From: Casuarina equisetifolia
Taxonomy: Eukaryota > Streptophyta > Magnoliopsida > Fagales > Casuarinaceae
DNA length: 64,000 bases
Assembly: GCA_028551475.1 (NCBI GenBank)
Contig: CM052362.1
Span: 2,736,166 to 2,800,165 of the forward strand
Direction: 5' to 3'
Below the pieces are notes generated by a model that worked only from the letters and a program-made list of their open reading frames with translations, had not been told where the DNA came from and did not search any database. Position 1 is the first letter of the stretch, and every line of letters starts with the position of its first letter. The translations under genes and the position numbers were made by a program. Positions 1 to 13,452 of the stretch are shown in pieces.

Positions 1-1737
1 GATGAGAACTAGACCATTTAATGCCTAAGGCCATATGGTCGGTTCCTTTTCATTTGCATCCTTCTGAAACCATCTTTTTATATTGGTTTTTACAAGCATG
101 TTGGAGCTTTCACTGTTTCTTACTGTTGGAAAATGATGAGCAGGTGATGGCCATGGCAGGAAAGCCCTTAGAAATGGTAGAGGGGTAGCCGACATGACTT
201 GGACAACTCATTCATTCTTCACGAATTAATATTGGACAAAAAATATTCATATTGAAGATAATAATATTTGTAACATGACTTATAAGTTTAGACATTTTCT
301 TTTATTGACTTTTCATATGATATAAAAACTATTTTTTCTTTCCTCAATAATATTTTTGAAGAGATATGAAATCATGCTATTTACACAAAAATCTTTCCTT
401 TGGAAGTAAAAGTGACCATAGAGATAAGTTTTGGAAACTTTTTTTTTTCTTCTTTAAAATTGCTTAATTAAAGATAATAATACTTTTGCATAAAAAAGAT
501 ACTAAATATAAAAAAAAATATTAATAATGTAAGATATGTAAGGTTTTGAATTGGAGCCTTACAATGCAAAGCAATCACATGAGAACACGATTAAGGTCCT
601 TAGGGTAACAAGCTTTATTGATTTTTATCTTAAAAGAAAAAAAAACAAAACTATGCAATTGATTCCTTAAAGGCAGTGAAAAAACACATAATGAAACAAC
701 GTCGCCTCACTAAGGGAAAAAGATAACAAGCAAACCTAAGATGACGTTGTTTTATAGAGTAATTATAGTGATACCCTTAAACCTACAAAACAACTCCAAG
801 TATATCTTAGGTGATAAAATGATACCATTTTACTTACTACTATTATGAAAAACCTAAAAAGATATTTATCTACATAACTTAAGTATGAGACAATAGGTTC
901 TATGAGGATCTATTTAATAAACAATGATATATTACATTTAAGGTCTAAAATATTATACTAAATTAAAAAATATAAAATTTTTTCTTAAAATTTACAGTTA
1001 AAGATAAAGAAAATTATAGAACAAAATAATTATAATGGTACCTTTACCCATTGACTATTGTGAAAAAAATAAATAGATATTTATCTAGTTTATTTTTAAT
1101 ATGTTTCTTATTTTGAGCATGAGAAGTAGTAGGTCACAAATCCTTACGTATAGGGATAACTTCAAATCAAACTAATGATAATGTTTAGTATTCATCTATA
1201 CTATTTATAGTAGAAATATCCACTTAAACTGTGATAATTAAAGCCTGAAGTTATTTTTAGAAAGAATTCTCCAAAAAGGAGTTCATGTTATTAACAAGAA
1301 GGTAAAATTAGGTTGTAAGAATTTAAAACATATAATGAGAATTGTTCTCAAATGGCATGTGATAAAATCAATATAATTAATCCGGCATAATTATAAAGCT
1401 TAGGGAACGGTTTGTCCCCACCGAATTTAAATTAAAGATTTCTTGACTTCAAAAGTCAACTAAATATCCATTGAATTCTAAATAACCTCAATTTTTTATG
1501 AACAAAACAAAATACTGCGCCAACAGAAAATTAAATGATTTACTTCTTTGTTTATTTATGGTATGCCGAATGAGGAATTTAGGTAAAGACAGTTGACGAT
1601 TTTCTTCTTCGTGAATGGCGAGTCTGCCGATCGAGAAGCGTGACTCGTTGGAGACTCGGTGAGAAAGTTCTGTCACTTTCTCTGGAAAATTCACTGCTCG
1701 TCCTCGTTCCGACGCGGAGAGAGAGATAGAGGGGAGC
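1..1737. other. AT-rich intergenic spacer and membralin promoter/5' UTR
   Basis: No gene is supported here. Around 224-400 lies a degraded match to the approximately 214-bp repeat found at 25494-26100, sharing the order TATTGGAC, CATATTGAAGA, TTTGTAA and CTTATAAG. Two weakly similar blocks near 820-900 and 1040-1130 share the phrase GATATTTATCTA and may be a degraded tandem repeat. Base composition becomes GC-richer after about 1600, consistent with the 5' UTR of the downstream membralin gene. ORFs in this stretch look like chance. Confidence 0.6.
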
Positions 1738-4700
1738 ATGGACCCGGAGCAGACTTTCATCCGCGTGCAGGAGAGGTTCTCGCAGATGCTGAGGCCCAAA
1801 CTGAGAGCTACTTTGGAGTACTTTTACCTGTTCGTCGCCATCACCTTGTTCTGTATTCTGGTTGTTATGCACGCCAACTATGTTCAGCAGGTGCGCTGTT
1901 TGGATATGCTAAGCGATTTATTAATTCGATTTTTGCTCTAATTGCTTTGCGCTATTTGCAATTCGGCGGATGTTTTGTTGTTTATTTTCAATTCTGGTTG
2001 AATTGTGAATGGAATAAGCTAGCGATGATGTTTTTCCGTACTAGGATTTGGTTCTTTAGTTTCTGGACGATTATTTTGGTTTCTGTGGGTCGAAATGATC
2101 GGGGAAAGTGGAAGAGGGAGAATTGGCAAAAGAAAGCTCCCATGGACTATATCACTGTGCTTTTCTTTTCGTGTGTGCTACAAGAAGTAATGGCCTTGCA
2201 GTGGGGGCCATAAACGAATGTAAGCGCGTTGCTGTTTCGTCGCAATTTGAGAAGTAAAAGGGAGTCAACCGACAATTATTACCGTAAGAGGCCACTTGTG
2301 GATTCATTTATCTTTTAGTAATTGGAGAGGATGCTGATATCAGTGAATCATTCGGGGCCAGAGCAAAATGTATAGGGTGGGATGGAGAACTCGCAGGAAT
2401 TTATCATTCAGATTGGAATGTTTAAAATCTAGGAGTCTCATGCAATGGTTATGGGGAACTAACGCGTCTGATGGGGGGCTTGAACCAACTTTATGGTGTG
2501 CATAGCAGAATAAGATGGATGAATTCTGAAAGTCAAAGATCTTTCTGGTTGGTGCAATTGTGTTGTGATTTGGGGACATAGTTAAAAGCTTTTGCTTGAT
2601 GCGCCTTGTATGTATAAATTTCTACCAACTTCTTTCCTCAATTTTCTTGGTTTTCTCCGTTTTCTTGACTTTTCCATTTTTGGTTGTAATTTTTTTTTTC
2701 TTTCTTTTGTACTGTCTGTATACTTGAGGGCTCCTTTTTATTCATTCAATGAAGTTATTCTTAATTATCAAAAGAAAACAAATAGTGGCTGCCTTTTGAA
2801 TGTCCAGCGTAGTTCTTGCTTGTTTCTTTTCTCATAATACCATCACATCTCTTTATTATGTCATTTATCAAAAATAACTTCTAAGCCATTATTGAATAGA
2901 TGATTGAAATCTTGTGCAGTGGTTACTATTCGATGTTGATGTTGATGGTAAATGCCTGGTTTTGAACTTGAATCTCTTTTTCCCTTGGAAATTCTTATAA
3001 AGTTGTCATATTTAGCTGATGAAGGCTGATAAAGTTAACTCTTCATTGCAATTTGATTGATAACTGATATGATATCTTAAATGGAAATGAAAATTATGTG
3101 CCAATTTCGAGACATTTGGAAGAGTCATCACAGAAAAGATCCTTGTTCCCCTAATTTGTTACTGTTGTTTTATCACTGATGTTATCTCTTTCACAGTGTT
3201 ATAGTTGGCAGTTAATATGCTTTGTATAAGGTAGTGATTCACTATGATATTAATGGCTGGCTGATTCCACAATTCCAAACATTTACACTCTTCATTTAAG
3301 TTTGTATACCAAATTGGGGTATCTAGATTTATGCCACTGTGCTTGACTTCTATGCTTTTTCGCATTTGCAGCCTGGCTGTTCAAGTGAACTCTCTGGAGT
3401 TGAAACATCAGAAGCCCAACTTATCCAAATTAAGGTAATATTGTCTTGTATTTTGAATAAATTGTCTCCATTTCTTTATTTTGGAACTTCTTTACTATGG
3501 CTAGATGCCAAGTGGCTTTACATATGCTGAGTTCCTTTGGGCTTCTGGATTTCATGTATTGATAGCTAGCTACCGAATTCAACATTTATTTTCATCATTC
3601 TGCCATTGCCTTCCATCATTTTCACCCTTTGTGCCGTCCCTTGTCCATCTGGAAGACCATATCCTTTCTCTATCAGCAATTAGTAGATTTTGGTTACCTA
3701 TAGGTTCAGGCAATCATTTCCCTAGGCTTCATGTTGTGATTAATTTTTTGGTTTGCCTGTTTGGTTGCCCTTCTACTTCTTCAAAAGATTATGTTGTAAC
3801 TTTTTCAGCATGAGATGTCCATTTGTCTTCTTTGATATGAACGTTGCTCTGACTTTGTTCAGAAAGTTCTAGTCCATAGTGCATAGAAGTGTTTTTCTTT
3901 TTAATAAAAAAAGATTATGGGGGTGTAGCTGATTGTTCTGCTGAAACTTCTTGTTGCATATTGTTGATATCAACTAGTTGCAAGTTGAGTACATATTTAT
4001 TGTAGGTTGTGGTAGCTGTGCCAGATTTCTTGGCTAACTGTCATAGATTTTTTTTTTTTTTTGGAATCATAATTCTTACTGTCGAAAGTATTTCTCTCTC
4101 TCTTTTTTTATTTTTTGGCCCCTTTTTTGGGGCACTGTTGATCTGTAGGATTTAGTTGTGAGATTCACTGTGCATTTGACAGTTGCTATTATGTCTATTT
4201 CTTAAGTTAGCTAAACTGTGATGTTTAAGTAACATTTTCTGTCATCTGGTCTAGATAACTAGTGCAGGGTTGTGGTCACGGATTCAGTCTGAATCTAATG
4301 TGATAGAGACTCCTGATAAGGGAATGGTGACAGAGAAATTAGAAGTTTCAACTGTTGATGGAGATGGAATGACATTTCTAGCTTCCAAGTTTTGGCTAAG
4401 TTGGGTTGGTTCTGGTGCTAGAAGGGGTAAACTAGCATGGAAGTTCTGGAAGACTGATAATGAACTTTTTGAGCAGCAAGCAGAGCCCTTAGTGAGCAGT
4501 CAAGGCTCTAAGCGAACAGTAGATGGTGCAATCACCAAAATTGATAAAGAGGAGCGGCGCAGTAGTTTCCCTGCATCTGCAAGAGAGACATTTAAAGCAG
4601 CAATATTTCACTTTGCAAAAAAGTGGTACAGGCGCCTTCACTTCATTTGCAGACATGTGGTGCAGGTCATTAGAAGTTTCTGGAAATTGTGGGTAAGTTA

Positions 4701-6243
4701 AGAAGTTTTAGTTAGAGTTATGTGTACTCAATGCAATGCCCCCCTTTCTCCATACCAAATTATGGGAGTAGAAGTGCGATGATGATTTGTGCTTGTGTTA
4801 CTTGCAGCTATGTTAAATCCTCTTCAGTCTTGCTTAGCACATTATTGTCTTGAATTTCGTTTTGTTTGTCTTCTAGTTCGTGTGATTATAGTTTTACTTT
4901 TAAACATGAAGAACAGGATTTGTTATGGCTATCTGCCTCTTGGTACTTTATAGATTCTATTGATTCTGGAATTTTACAATACCATCAATTTTCATAATGT
5001 ATTGATGATATATGGGAAGAAGACATGGGACCATAATTTTATCATGCAGATGCATGTGGCATGAGCCTAACCCTCCCCTAGATTTGTTATTGTGGCGAAT
5101 CTAATATGTCTACATATAGTATCTATCTTGGCAAATGAAAAAAAAAAAAAGGGAGAAAATTGTGGAATAATGTTTGGGTGTTTTCCGTGGGGAGGGGAAG
5201 AGGGGTTGTTGGAATTTGTAGCAGAGATGAGGGGAAACTGAGCGAGTGTCGCGTATGGTATGCTGTTTGGAAGTTTTGCTCATGTTTATTATGCCAACTT
5301 ATTAAATTATTTGTCTGATTTTCTGTACTTGATCTTTATCGCTCTTCTGCATCCTCTATCCTTGGAGTGTGATGAACTCTTAACAAATGGGGTTATAATT
5401 TTTCTAGTCACCAGCTAGCGGGACTGAATGGTGCCTTCAGCATTTGCTGCGGATCTTGCTCAATTACTGTCCTAGCCCACCTCTACCACATATTTTTGCA
5501 ACCATGTGTACCAAGGGCTTCTCTTCTTTTTTTCCTTTTTCTTTTTATTTTTTAAAAAAACTTTGAATTCATTTCTAAATGGGCTTATATGGGGAGACCA
5601 AGAGTCTGTGCCATGTTGGTCATTATTCAATTTCTTGCATCAAGCCTTAGACTCTCTTTGCTGAACTTGACTTTTAATTGCAGAATCTTGCAGGTATACA
5701 TTTAAATATTGACATTCAGAAGTGGTTGCATATACTTCATTTGGACAGGCTTAGTTCATATGCAGGTAAGTTGTTCACTATCGTCATGTTGTAAAGCAGT
5801 AATGATTGTTAATAAATTGAAATCACTTCATATAATGATGTACGTATTACCCTCTTCGAATTGCTTTTGTCTTCAGTTTGCTTTACGTGAGTCCTTTGTC
5901 ATACATGCTGACGTAGGAGTAATGTTTATCCACAAGTACTTATTTTATAAATGAATGTGTTGGTGTATATTGTATGTTGTATCCTAGATTTTTAGAATTG
6001 TTGTGTCAATGTCTCCATATCATTTGTCCCAGATCTGTGGTGGCGATTCATAGGGTCTCTTTGAAGATTTGTATTTCTTCTAAACAGTTGGGTGAATTCC
6101 ACGACAGTTGTTTCCCCTTAATTAATTGATAAGAAAATGCCACAGGAGTTGGTGCAAAACATTAGTGATTGTTGTAAATTTTGGAAAATTTGAATTATAT
6201 GGTTAGTGTCACAAAGCTATCAATGGTCTAATGGTCAAAATAA

Positions 6244-6306
<63 letters not shown>

Positions 6307-9300
6307 CATATATATATATAGGGAGAGAGAGAGAGAGAGAGATAAAAGATTAACTGCACATAAATGCACATAGGATTGTATATTTTCTTAAACTGTTGCC
6401 CTTGTAGACCTAAGGAAATCTAGAAAAAAGTAAAAAACAAAAAAATAAAAGGTGGGCAATTGCCAAATTAGGACGGACGAGTTCATGAGCTAAGCAGGAT
6501 AATATCCTCTGTTCTTCTAGTTTCTCGAAATTTACCATATTCTTCATGTTTCTGATAGTGGCTTTGGATCTGTTTCAGTGCAATGGCTTGAAAAGAGAAG
6601 TAAATCCTTTGAACCGACTTATATGTACACTATGGAAAAGGTAATTATTCACCTTGTTGGTTTGTTCCTTCATGTAGTCTCTGAAAATCTTCTGCATATA
6701 CTCTGAAAGTTATTTATATACACTCTAATACCTCCAATGTTCTATACTCTTGTCCTGCAGGGATATTTGTTGCTACCTGAAGAAGCTAAGTCTAGCCACA
6801 AGATTCGTACTGTTAACATCAGTGTATCAGCTCGGCATTCTTGCTTTGGAAACAGGTTAATTTTCCGAACATTGCTTGAAGCCTTTGTTCAGTTGTTTTG
6901 ATTCAGCTTGGAAGTGAAAATTTCTGAATAACTCCCTTATTATTATTATTTTTTTAGGTCAAGTCTAAATATTTAGTTCTTATTCGGATTTCTATTTTGA
7001 ACTTTTAGTCTTTATGATCTTATAATAAAGATTTAGTTTATTTTTTTGTTCCATATTTTGTGGAATTTGAGTGTCCATTGTAACAGATTAAGCATCATCT
7101 ATGGTTTAGGATTTATTTGTTTGCTAACAGCTAGGCATTCTGAGAACAGCTGTGGGCCATGCTTTTTTATGGAAGATAATGTTCTAGCATTTTTCTAGGC
7201 ATAGTGTGAGGCTTATAACTAGATTTGTGCCTGGTTAAGAAAAGTAAAAGCTTAGCACAAGCATTTGCTAATTGTTTTTAACATTTTTCTCAGATTGTTG
7301 TTTAACACTATAATTTAAGTTATATGCATACACATGTGGGAACGGTGCAATAAATTGTAACTAGATGGATATTTGCTTATTACCAGGTGGCAGCAACTCC
7401 TTATAAACAGAATTGTCGGATATGATACTATTTTGATGAATAGCTTATTGAGTTCTCCTGGTCAAGGTAACTTCTCCTTCTGTGGGTACCTCATGTTACA
7501 TGTTTTTATGTGATGTCTGGTTCTCCTTATGTATTGCAAGAGATTTATCACTCTTATTCCATTGTATTATCTTATCGTCATTGTAATTATCATATTCTGT
7601 CATCACTGTGCTGATATGTAAAAGTAGATGTCAGTTTGTCACACATTATGATTTACTTTATGACCCTTCAGTTATGGTAAAAGTTCCAATTTTCCATCAT
7701 TGCATAATTTTAGTATGGCAATATTTTTCAGCTCCCTTTATTCGTGTGTAACCTCTTTCAGTTGATTGATACCTTGTTGTTTTATCTTTCTTTCTATGTC
7801 CTCTTTGCACGTGTTCAAAGCATAATACTTCTGTTAGTTGAGCTTATGTCTGTTTCTAGCAGTCCTGTACATCCATTTACATGTTTTATCTGCTCTATTT
7901 TCTGCTAAATATCTTTACAATCGACTTCCCTTGAGCTGAAACTTGATTTAGCATTATTTTGCATAATTTTAAAAAGTGAAAATCAGCTTGCTCAAACGAC
8001 TCAGGATATTCAGTTTGTCTGTTTCGTTAATCCTTTTTTGTTTTTATCATGTGATGGGAGTCACATCTGATTGATGATGTTTATCATATGTAGCATTGAT
8101 AGAAATTTAAAAAATAAAGAGAAGAGAAAAAAGAAACATTATGGCTGGTCGACCTCCAAACCATGAAAGGGGAAGAGACCCATGGTCATGGCTAACTCTA
8201 GAATCAACCTTTTTCTTTTTCTTTTCATCCGCCAGTAGTATGAAGCATGGATAGAGCTAGTAATAGTTTTTTTTTTTTTTTAATCTCCTAAATTTTTTCA
8301 CAGTTAGTTTAATTTTGGTTGATGATCATGTGCTGTCTAATCATCTTTTGGTAATTTATTGCAGGTTATCTTTTTAATTTTCAGACAAAGGAAGTCTATA
8401 ATCTCAGTTATGCACAAGGAGCCCCAGAGGGTCCTGCAAGATTTGGAGGTTTGTTGACGTGTACCATCCATCTACGTTCATACAATGTTTTCTACATTGA
8501 GGTTGAGCATCCAGTTGTGGTATTGGTTTCAATTTGTGTAATTAGTAATTAGATTATAGATCTAGGGGAGATCATGTGGTTATAATCCATGCCTTAAATT
8601 GGGATGCACATAGGACGTTCAAACCTTGAGTGTTTTTAGAGTTCTGGTAGGTGACGAAAGAAACTTGACATGGGATTGCATAAACAAAGAAGAGTTTGTG
8701 CTGTTTAGGGGTTGTGACCAGCAAACTTAACGGTATCAGTGCCCGCAGAGAGAAAAGGGCAAGGACAGTAGCACGCTGTCTATTACCCCATCAATCGTAA
8801 TTCTATTGATCAAATCTCTATTCTGAAGACCTGATAACTCCCTATAGAAGAATTACTACTATTCTAACTTCCGGGAGTAATTGTAACCAAGAAAATAAAT
8901 TATGAATAGAACTATGCGCAGGTTTTGTAATATTTCAGATCTGCTTCTCCACATCAATGTGAAAGAAGGTTTGTTGCGAACAGGCATTACTGTATGTTTA
9001 TAGGTTTTTGTTCTGCTTATAATGTCAATCAATAATGCTCCTGAAATTTGTGGCAAGTTGTAATATCCTGACTACCGGTCTTTTGCTTTGAGCGAATATT
9101 ATTGAGATGCATTGGATGACAGTTTCTTGGTTATTTTTTCTTGCAATTCCTTACTCATGCTAAACAGAAGAAGTCGAATTATATTGTGCTCAACCTGCGG
9201 TTTTCGTCTAATTTTTGTGTAGACTACCTTGTGACAAAATGTGGTGTGCTTATGATGTCGCTATTTGTGTTCTTTACAACGACAATGTCAGTTTCATTTA

Positions 9301-10653
9301 CATTGAGGGAGACACAGACCCGTATGCTGAAGTTTACAGGTTATATCCTCTTCTTTCTTTTCTGACTTTTCTCTTTCCCTAATGTATAAGCAAATTCTGT
9401 CATTTACTCCATTGGACGATCTCCCGGTGAAATGTTTCTTATTTGTACCTGGACCTATTCTGGGACCTCATATCTTGAAAGAGGTTTTCAATTGTATTCT
9501 CTTCCTTTCTGATGTCTTGATGTGTGAACCCAGATTGAGGTATTCAGTTATTAGAGTGCCACAATACTTCATGCCTATATTCTCTGTTAAAATTTCTCTT
9601 GTGTTAATTTATTGCAGTCCAGCTTCAACACCATGCCCGACATCGTCTTCCTACATTTCAGTTGATATTTGTGCATGTAATTGAATCACTTGTCTTTGTA
9701 CCGGTAAGCATTGATTCTTTTTATTTATACTGAATACAGATCTATCAAGTCATCATCATACATTTACAAATTATTTTGATTTTCATCTTTCATGTTACTA
9801 TTTTGAATTCTGGTCGTTGGCTGATAGAGTTCTGAATTGGTTTTTGCAGATTATGATTGGTATCCTATTTTTTCTGTTCGAATTTTATGATGATCAGCTA
9901 TTGGCTTTCATGGTCCTGATCCTTGTCTGGTTGAGCGAACTTTTCACCCTAATCAGGTTTTTCTCTCATCATTAGAATATAGCAACTGATTTGGTGTGAA
10001 GGGTATACTTATGTATGTTGTACTTGATTGAGAAGTAGTGCCTAGATGTTGCCTTCTATTAAGACAAGGTAGCCTATCTGATTGGTTTACAGGCCCAAAA
10101 AACACCCCGTCTCCAACTACATTTTTGGATTTCTTCTTTTAAAGAACAATCTACTCTATATTCATTGTACATGTTTATGGCAGGCAATGAGGCGGGTGGG
10201 ATCAGGTCAGGGCATGGTTGGGTTGGAATTGTGGTTGGATATTCAATATAAACGTTATTTGGATTTCTTGACTTGTTATGGCCAATGCTGGGAGGTGTGT
10301 GTTGGGTTGTAAACAAATCTTGTTCGTGTAAAGGCAGACCTAAACTCAGCCAAGACTAAAATTGGGGTAGTGGGCAGGCAGGGTGTGATTGAGACTCATT
10401 GTAACAGGTTTTTAGCTCATATAAAACTAGTAGTACGAGTCTTGCGGAAGATGCCCAGATATTAGGCATTGATGCGATTATACAGCTACCTTTTCTTTAT
10501 AAAAAAAGTAATTTTAATAATTTTTCACTTTTGCAATATCGTGATGTGGATTATTGTGGCAGAAGAGGGGCAACAGATGGATACTTGTTGAAAAATTCTT
10601 GTAGTCTAATGGTCCCTGCATATAGTATGCAGTACATTTTCCACTTCTCCCTC

Positions 10654-10742
<89 letters not shown>

Positions 10743-12760
10743 TTGTGTTTGTGTGAGTGTTCCATAGGTGTATCTTGTCCATGTGAGAGTGTGTGTTTTT
10801 TCTGGTGTTTCCGTATGTTGTGCTTTCTAAAATGGTTGTTCGGTTAAATTCATTTGTCATGTTTTTCTAACACGACTCTGCTTGCTAATATCTTGCAGTG
10901 TCCGGACACCAATATCGATGAAATTCTTTCCTCGTTTCTTTTTGCTCTATTTTCTGGTTTTTCACATTTACTTCTTTTCCTATCCATATGGTATGGCCAT
11001 ACTGCCTTTACAGACTTATTTCTTTATCCACAAGAATATCTTTCTTCTTACTCTGAAAATGTTGCTTGGATAATTTCTCCAGGTTTTTCATATTTGGCAC
11101 TGTCTACAACTGCAGCATTTATGCAACACCTCATTCTATACTTCTGGAATCGTTTTGAGGTATGATTATTGTATATGCATATGGCTCAAGGGTTTTTTTG
11201 CTTGTCCATTCCTTTCAATACAGTACTAACTGGTTTTAGCTGGTCACCATGAGCTTGCACTGCTATTTCATAAAAAATGTTGAACTTATTCTCGATTGTT
11301 GACTGTTTTCAAGCGTGTATCAATAGATTACAGCTCTATTTTCACAAAGAATTAGTAGGGCTTGTTCTTTTCATTGTTTGTCATGTGTTTTGGTTAATAG
11401 ACCTTGATCTTTACTCGAAGCCGTTATATTTGGATTCTTCTGTTTAGATGTCCTTTGCTCATTTAACTTGCATGAGCTTGGGGAGCCATGCATGTTCATC
11501 ATGGTGTCTGGACTATTCGTTAAAATGGGGTTTAAAACTAAGCACCTCTTTTTTTGTAATGAGTTGTGCTTAAGAATTTGATGAATTGGTGTGGAGACTT
11601 TCTGATTCTGTTTCTGCTAGGAAATATATGAAACAGATTTGAATATTTCCTTTAATAATTGATCACACAACTGTTTCAGGTATATATGGAAGTTAGGGAA
11701 AATTAGAAATCATCTCGTGAGATTCTGATATTGTCAATTTTCTTTAGCTTTATTCACATGATAAATATTTCATAGGTGCATAAACTTCGATTGAAATTCC
11801 TAGAAGTTCATCATATATATACCTCTATGAACTCGTGTTGTTTTCATTGGTTTAATAAATTCATTATGCATATAACGAATGTACATACATGTGCATGCAT
11901 CCAACAAGTACACACGCATATATACAAATGGGCTACACTTGAAAATGGAACAGATGAAAAGAAAAGAGCACAATGAAAGCTTAAAATCAAGATCAACTAA
12001 GAAATTATGGCAGATGGTTCTTGGATGACTGTCATCGCGAGAAGCATTATGATATGTCTTCATCCTTGTCCTTTCCATGAGGTTGCGTGATTGAAATCTT
12101 CAGAATCTATGGGAGTATGTTACCATTTAATATTCCCAATTTGTTTCATATGGTTTCTTTTCCAAACACTAATAGAAAAGTAAGGATAGAGTCATAAGCC
12201 TGTATTAGCATGGAAATTGAATATACTTCTCACGAATTCAGTTTGATCATTCAATCTTGTTCCAGGTACCTGCTTTACAAAGGTTCATGCAAAACCGTCG
12301 CTCACAGCTGCAGCAGCATCCGGACTTCCACATTACCTCCTCGACCATCCTTGCCTCGACATTACACATCACAAGGTTGAACACAAGGAATCCCGCTCTG
12401 GTTACCCCGGGCTTGGCCTCTGTGCCCGGAGCAGGACCTGGACCTGGTCCTGGTCCTGGTCCGGCGATCCCAGCCACCGGAGGCGTAGATGTTACCGGGC
12501 TTGGGGAACAATCAGGAAGTGTAGATGGGGCAGGGGACCCAATTCCAATCCCGGGACAGCCGAACCTTCAGCAACCAGATAACGGCCCCATTCCAGGGGC
12601 CATGAATTCGTTCAGTTCTCTGTTGTTATGGATCTTAGGAGGGGCCTCTTCAGAGGGCTTGAACTCATTCCTATCCATGTTCAGAGATGCGAGGGACCAA
12701 GGACAGGTTTTTGCTGAACCTCCCCCGCCGGATAACAGTGCAAATCAAGAAACGCAATAG
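1738..12760 (+). CDS. Membralin-like ER membrane protein, 14 exons, 676 aa
   Basis: Exons: 1738-1890, 3372-3434, 4255-4692, 5684-5765, 6579-6640, 6761-6855, 7387-7466, 8365-8448, 9223-9339, 9618-9703, 9850-9956, 10899-10990, 11083-11159, 12266-12760. All introns are GT-AG and the joined frame is open to TAG (677 codons). The N-terminus MDPEQTFIRVQERFSQML and the block from 'KCGVLMMSLFVFFTTTMSV' onward match plant membralin (Arabidopsis At1g60995, from memory). One membrane segment lies near residues 28-47. A large lumenal loop follows, then a cluster of hydrophobic segments from about 357 to 510. The C-terminal tail starts at 513 and carries a Pro-Gly run at 566-578. Animal membralin (TMEM259) is an ER membrane protein linked to ER-associated degradation; the plant role is inferred. 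The family match is strong. The exact ends of some exons rest on splice consensus and frame only. Confidence 0.93.
6244..6342. repeat. Compound microsatellite (CATATA)n-(TA)n-(GA)n
   Basis: About ten tandem copies of the hexamer CATATA run into a short TA tract and then a GA tract ending near 6342. It sits in the intron between membralin exons 4 and 5 and should be length-polymorphic. Confidence 0.9.
10660..10738. repeat. Compound microsatellite (CT)n-(CA)n
   Basis: A CT tract of about 32 bases passes directly into a CA tract of about 46 bases. It lies in the membralin intron between exons 11 and 12. The ORFs that read Ser-Leu or Thr-His runs through it are artefacts of the repeat. Confidence 0.92.
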
Positions 12761-12996
12761 TGTAGAATATTATACTTAAAGTGGATTTTCTTTGTCCATT
12801 AAAGTTAGATTGTAAGATAAGCTCATGTTGAAAAGTATAGCACAGGGTTACCGGATCTACGTATTTGTACAGGAATGATGTATGTCGGATATGTTAGAGA
12901 CCAAACCCTGGTAATTCCTCCAAGGGGCAAAAAGCACAGAAGAAAGAAGAGAAATTCAAAGAAAAAGATTTGACTTGCTAGTAATTACTGAGTTTT

Positions 12997-13027
<31 letters not shown>

Positions 13028-13452
13028 TGGTGGAGTTTGATTCACACACCCAAACACATAATTTAAGCTAACGTACATGGATATCGAATTTAAGACTAGG
13101 AGGTTTTAGGCAACATTTTTTTTAAATGGGCTTAGTGTAAGTTAAGTGATTGTTGATAAGGTGCTAGCTTGTTGACATTTATTTTAAAAAAATTATTAGA
13201 GAATTATTTTTGGTTAATGATTTTTTTTTCAGTGTGAGTCTCTACGGAGTCAAAGCAAGAAGATTCTGATTAACCATAGGTAGATGCTTGTTGTCGTTAC
13301 TCTTGATAGATGGACGAGAATTGTTCTAGTTTTAGGATTTTCTACTGGAAACATGCTCAAGTTGATGGTGATTTAGTTTTTTAAAAAAATAAAATTGAAG
13401 AGGCATAAAAGATTGAACGGAATCGGGGACGGCTTCGCTCCGAAAAGCAAAG
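12761..13452. other. Membralin 3' UTR and promoter of the downstream plastid gene
   Basis: No coding sequence is seen. The first 150-200 bases are probably the membralin 3' UTR. A T14-G21 homopolymer junction lies at 12993-13027. The 13380-13452 stretch turns GC-richer just before the next start codon and is likely the 5' UTR of the YgfZ-like gene. The intergenic distance between the two same-strand genes is only about 690 bp. Confidence 0.7.
12993..13027. repeat. Poly(T)14-poly(G)21 homopolymer junction
   Basis: Fourteen T residues are followed directly by about twenty-one G residues. Such a G run can form a quadruplex on the plus strand. The exact length is error-prone in sequencing. A second T12-G14 junction occurs at 42588-42613. 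Confidence 0.85.

Noticed and set aside
10514-10860. Overlapping ORFs of Ser-Leu, Thr-His, Cys-Val and Arg-Glu runs
   Set aside because: They are translations of the CT/CA microsatellite in a membralin intron and have no coding support.
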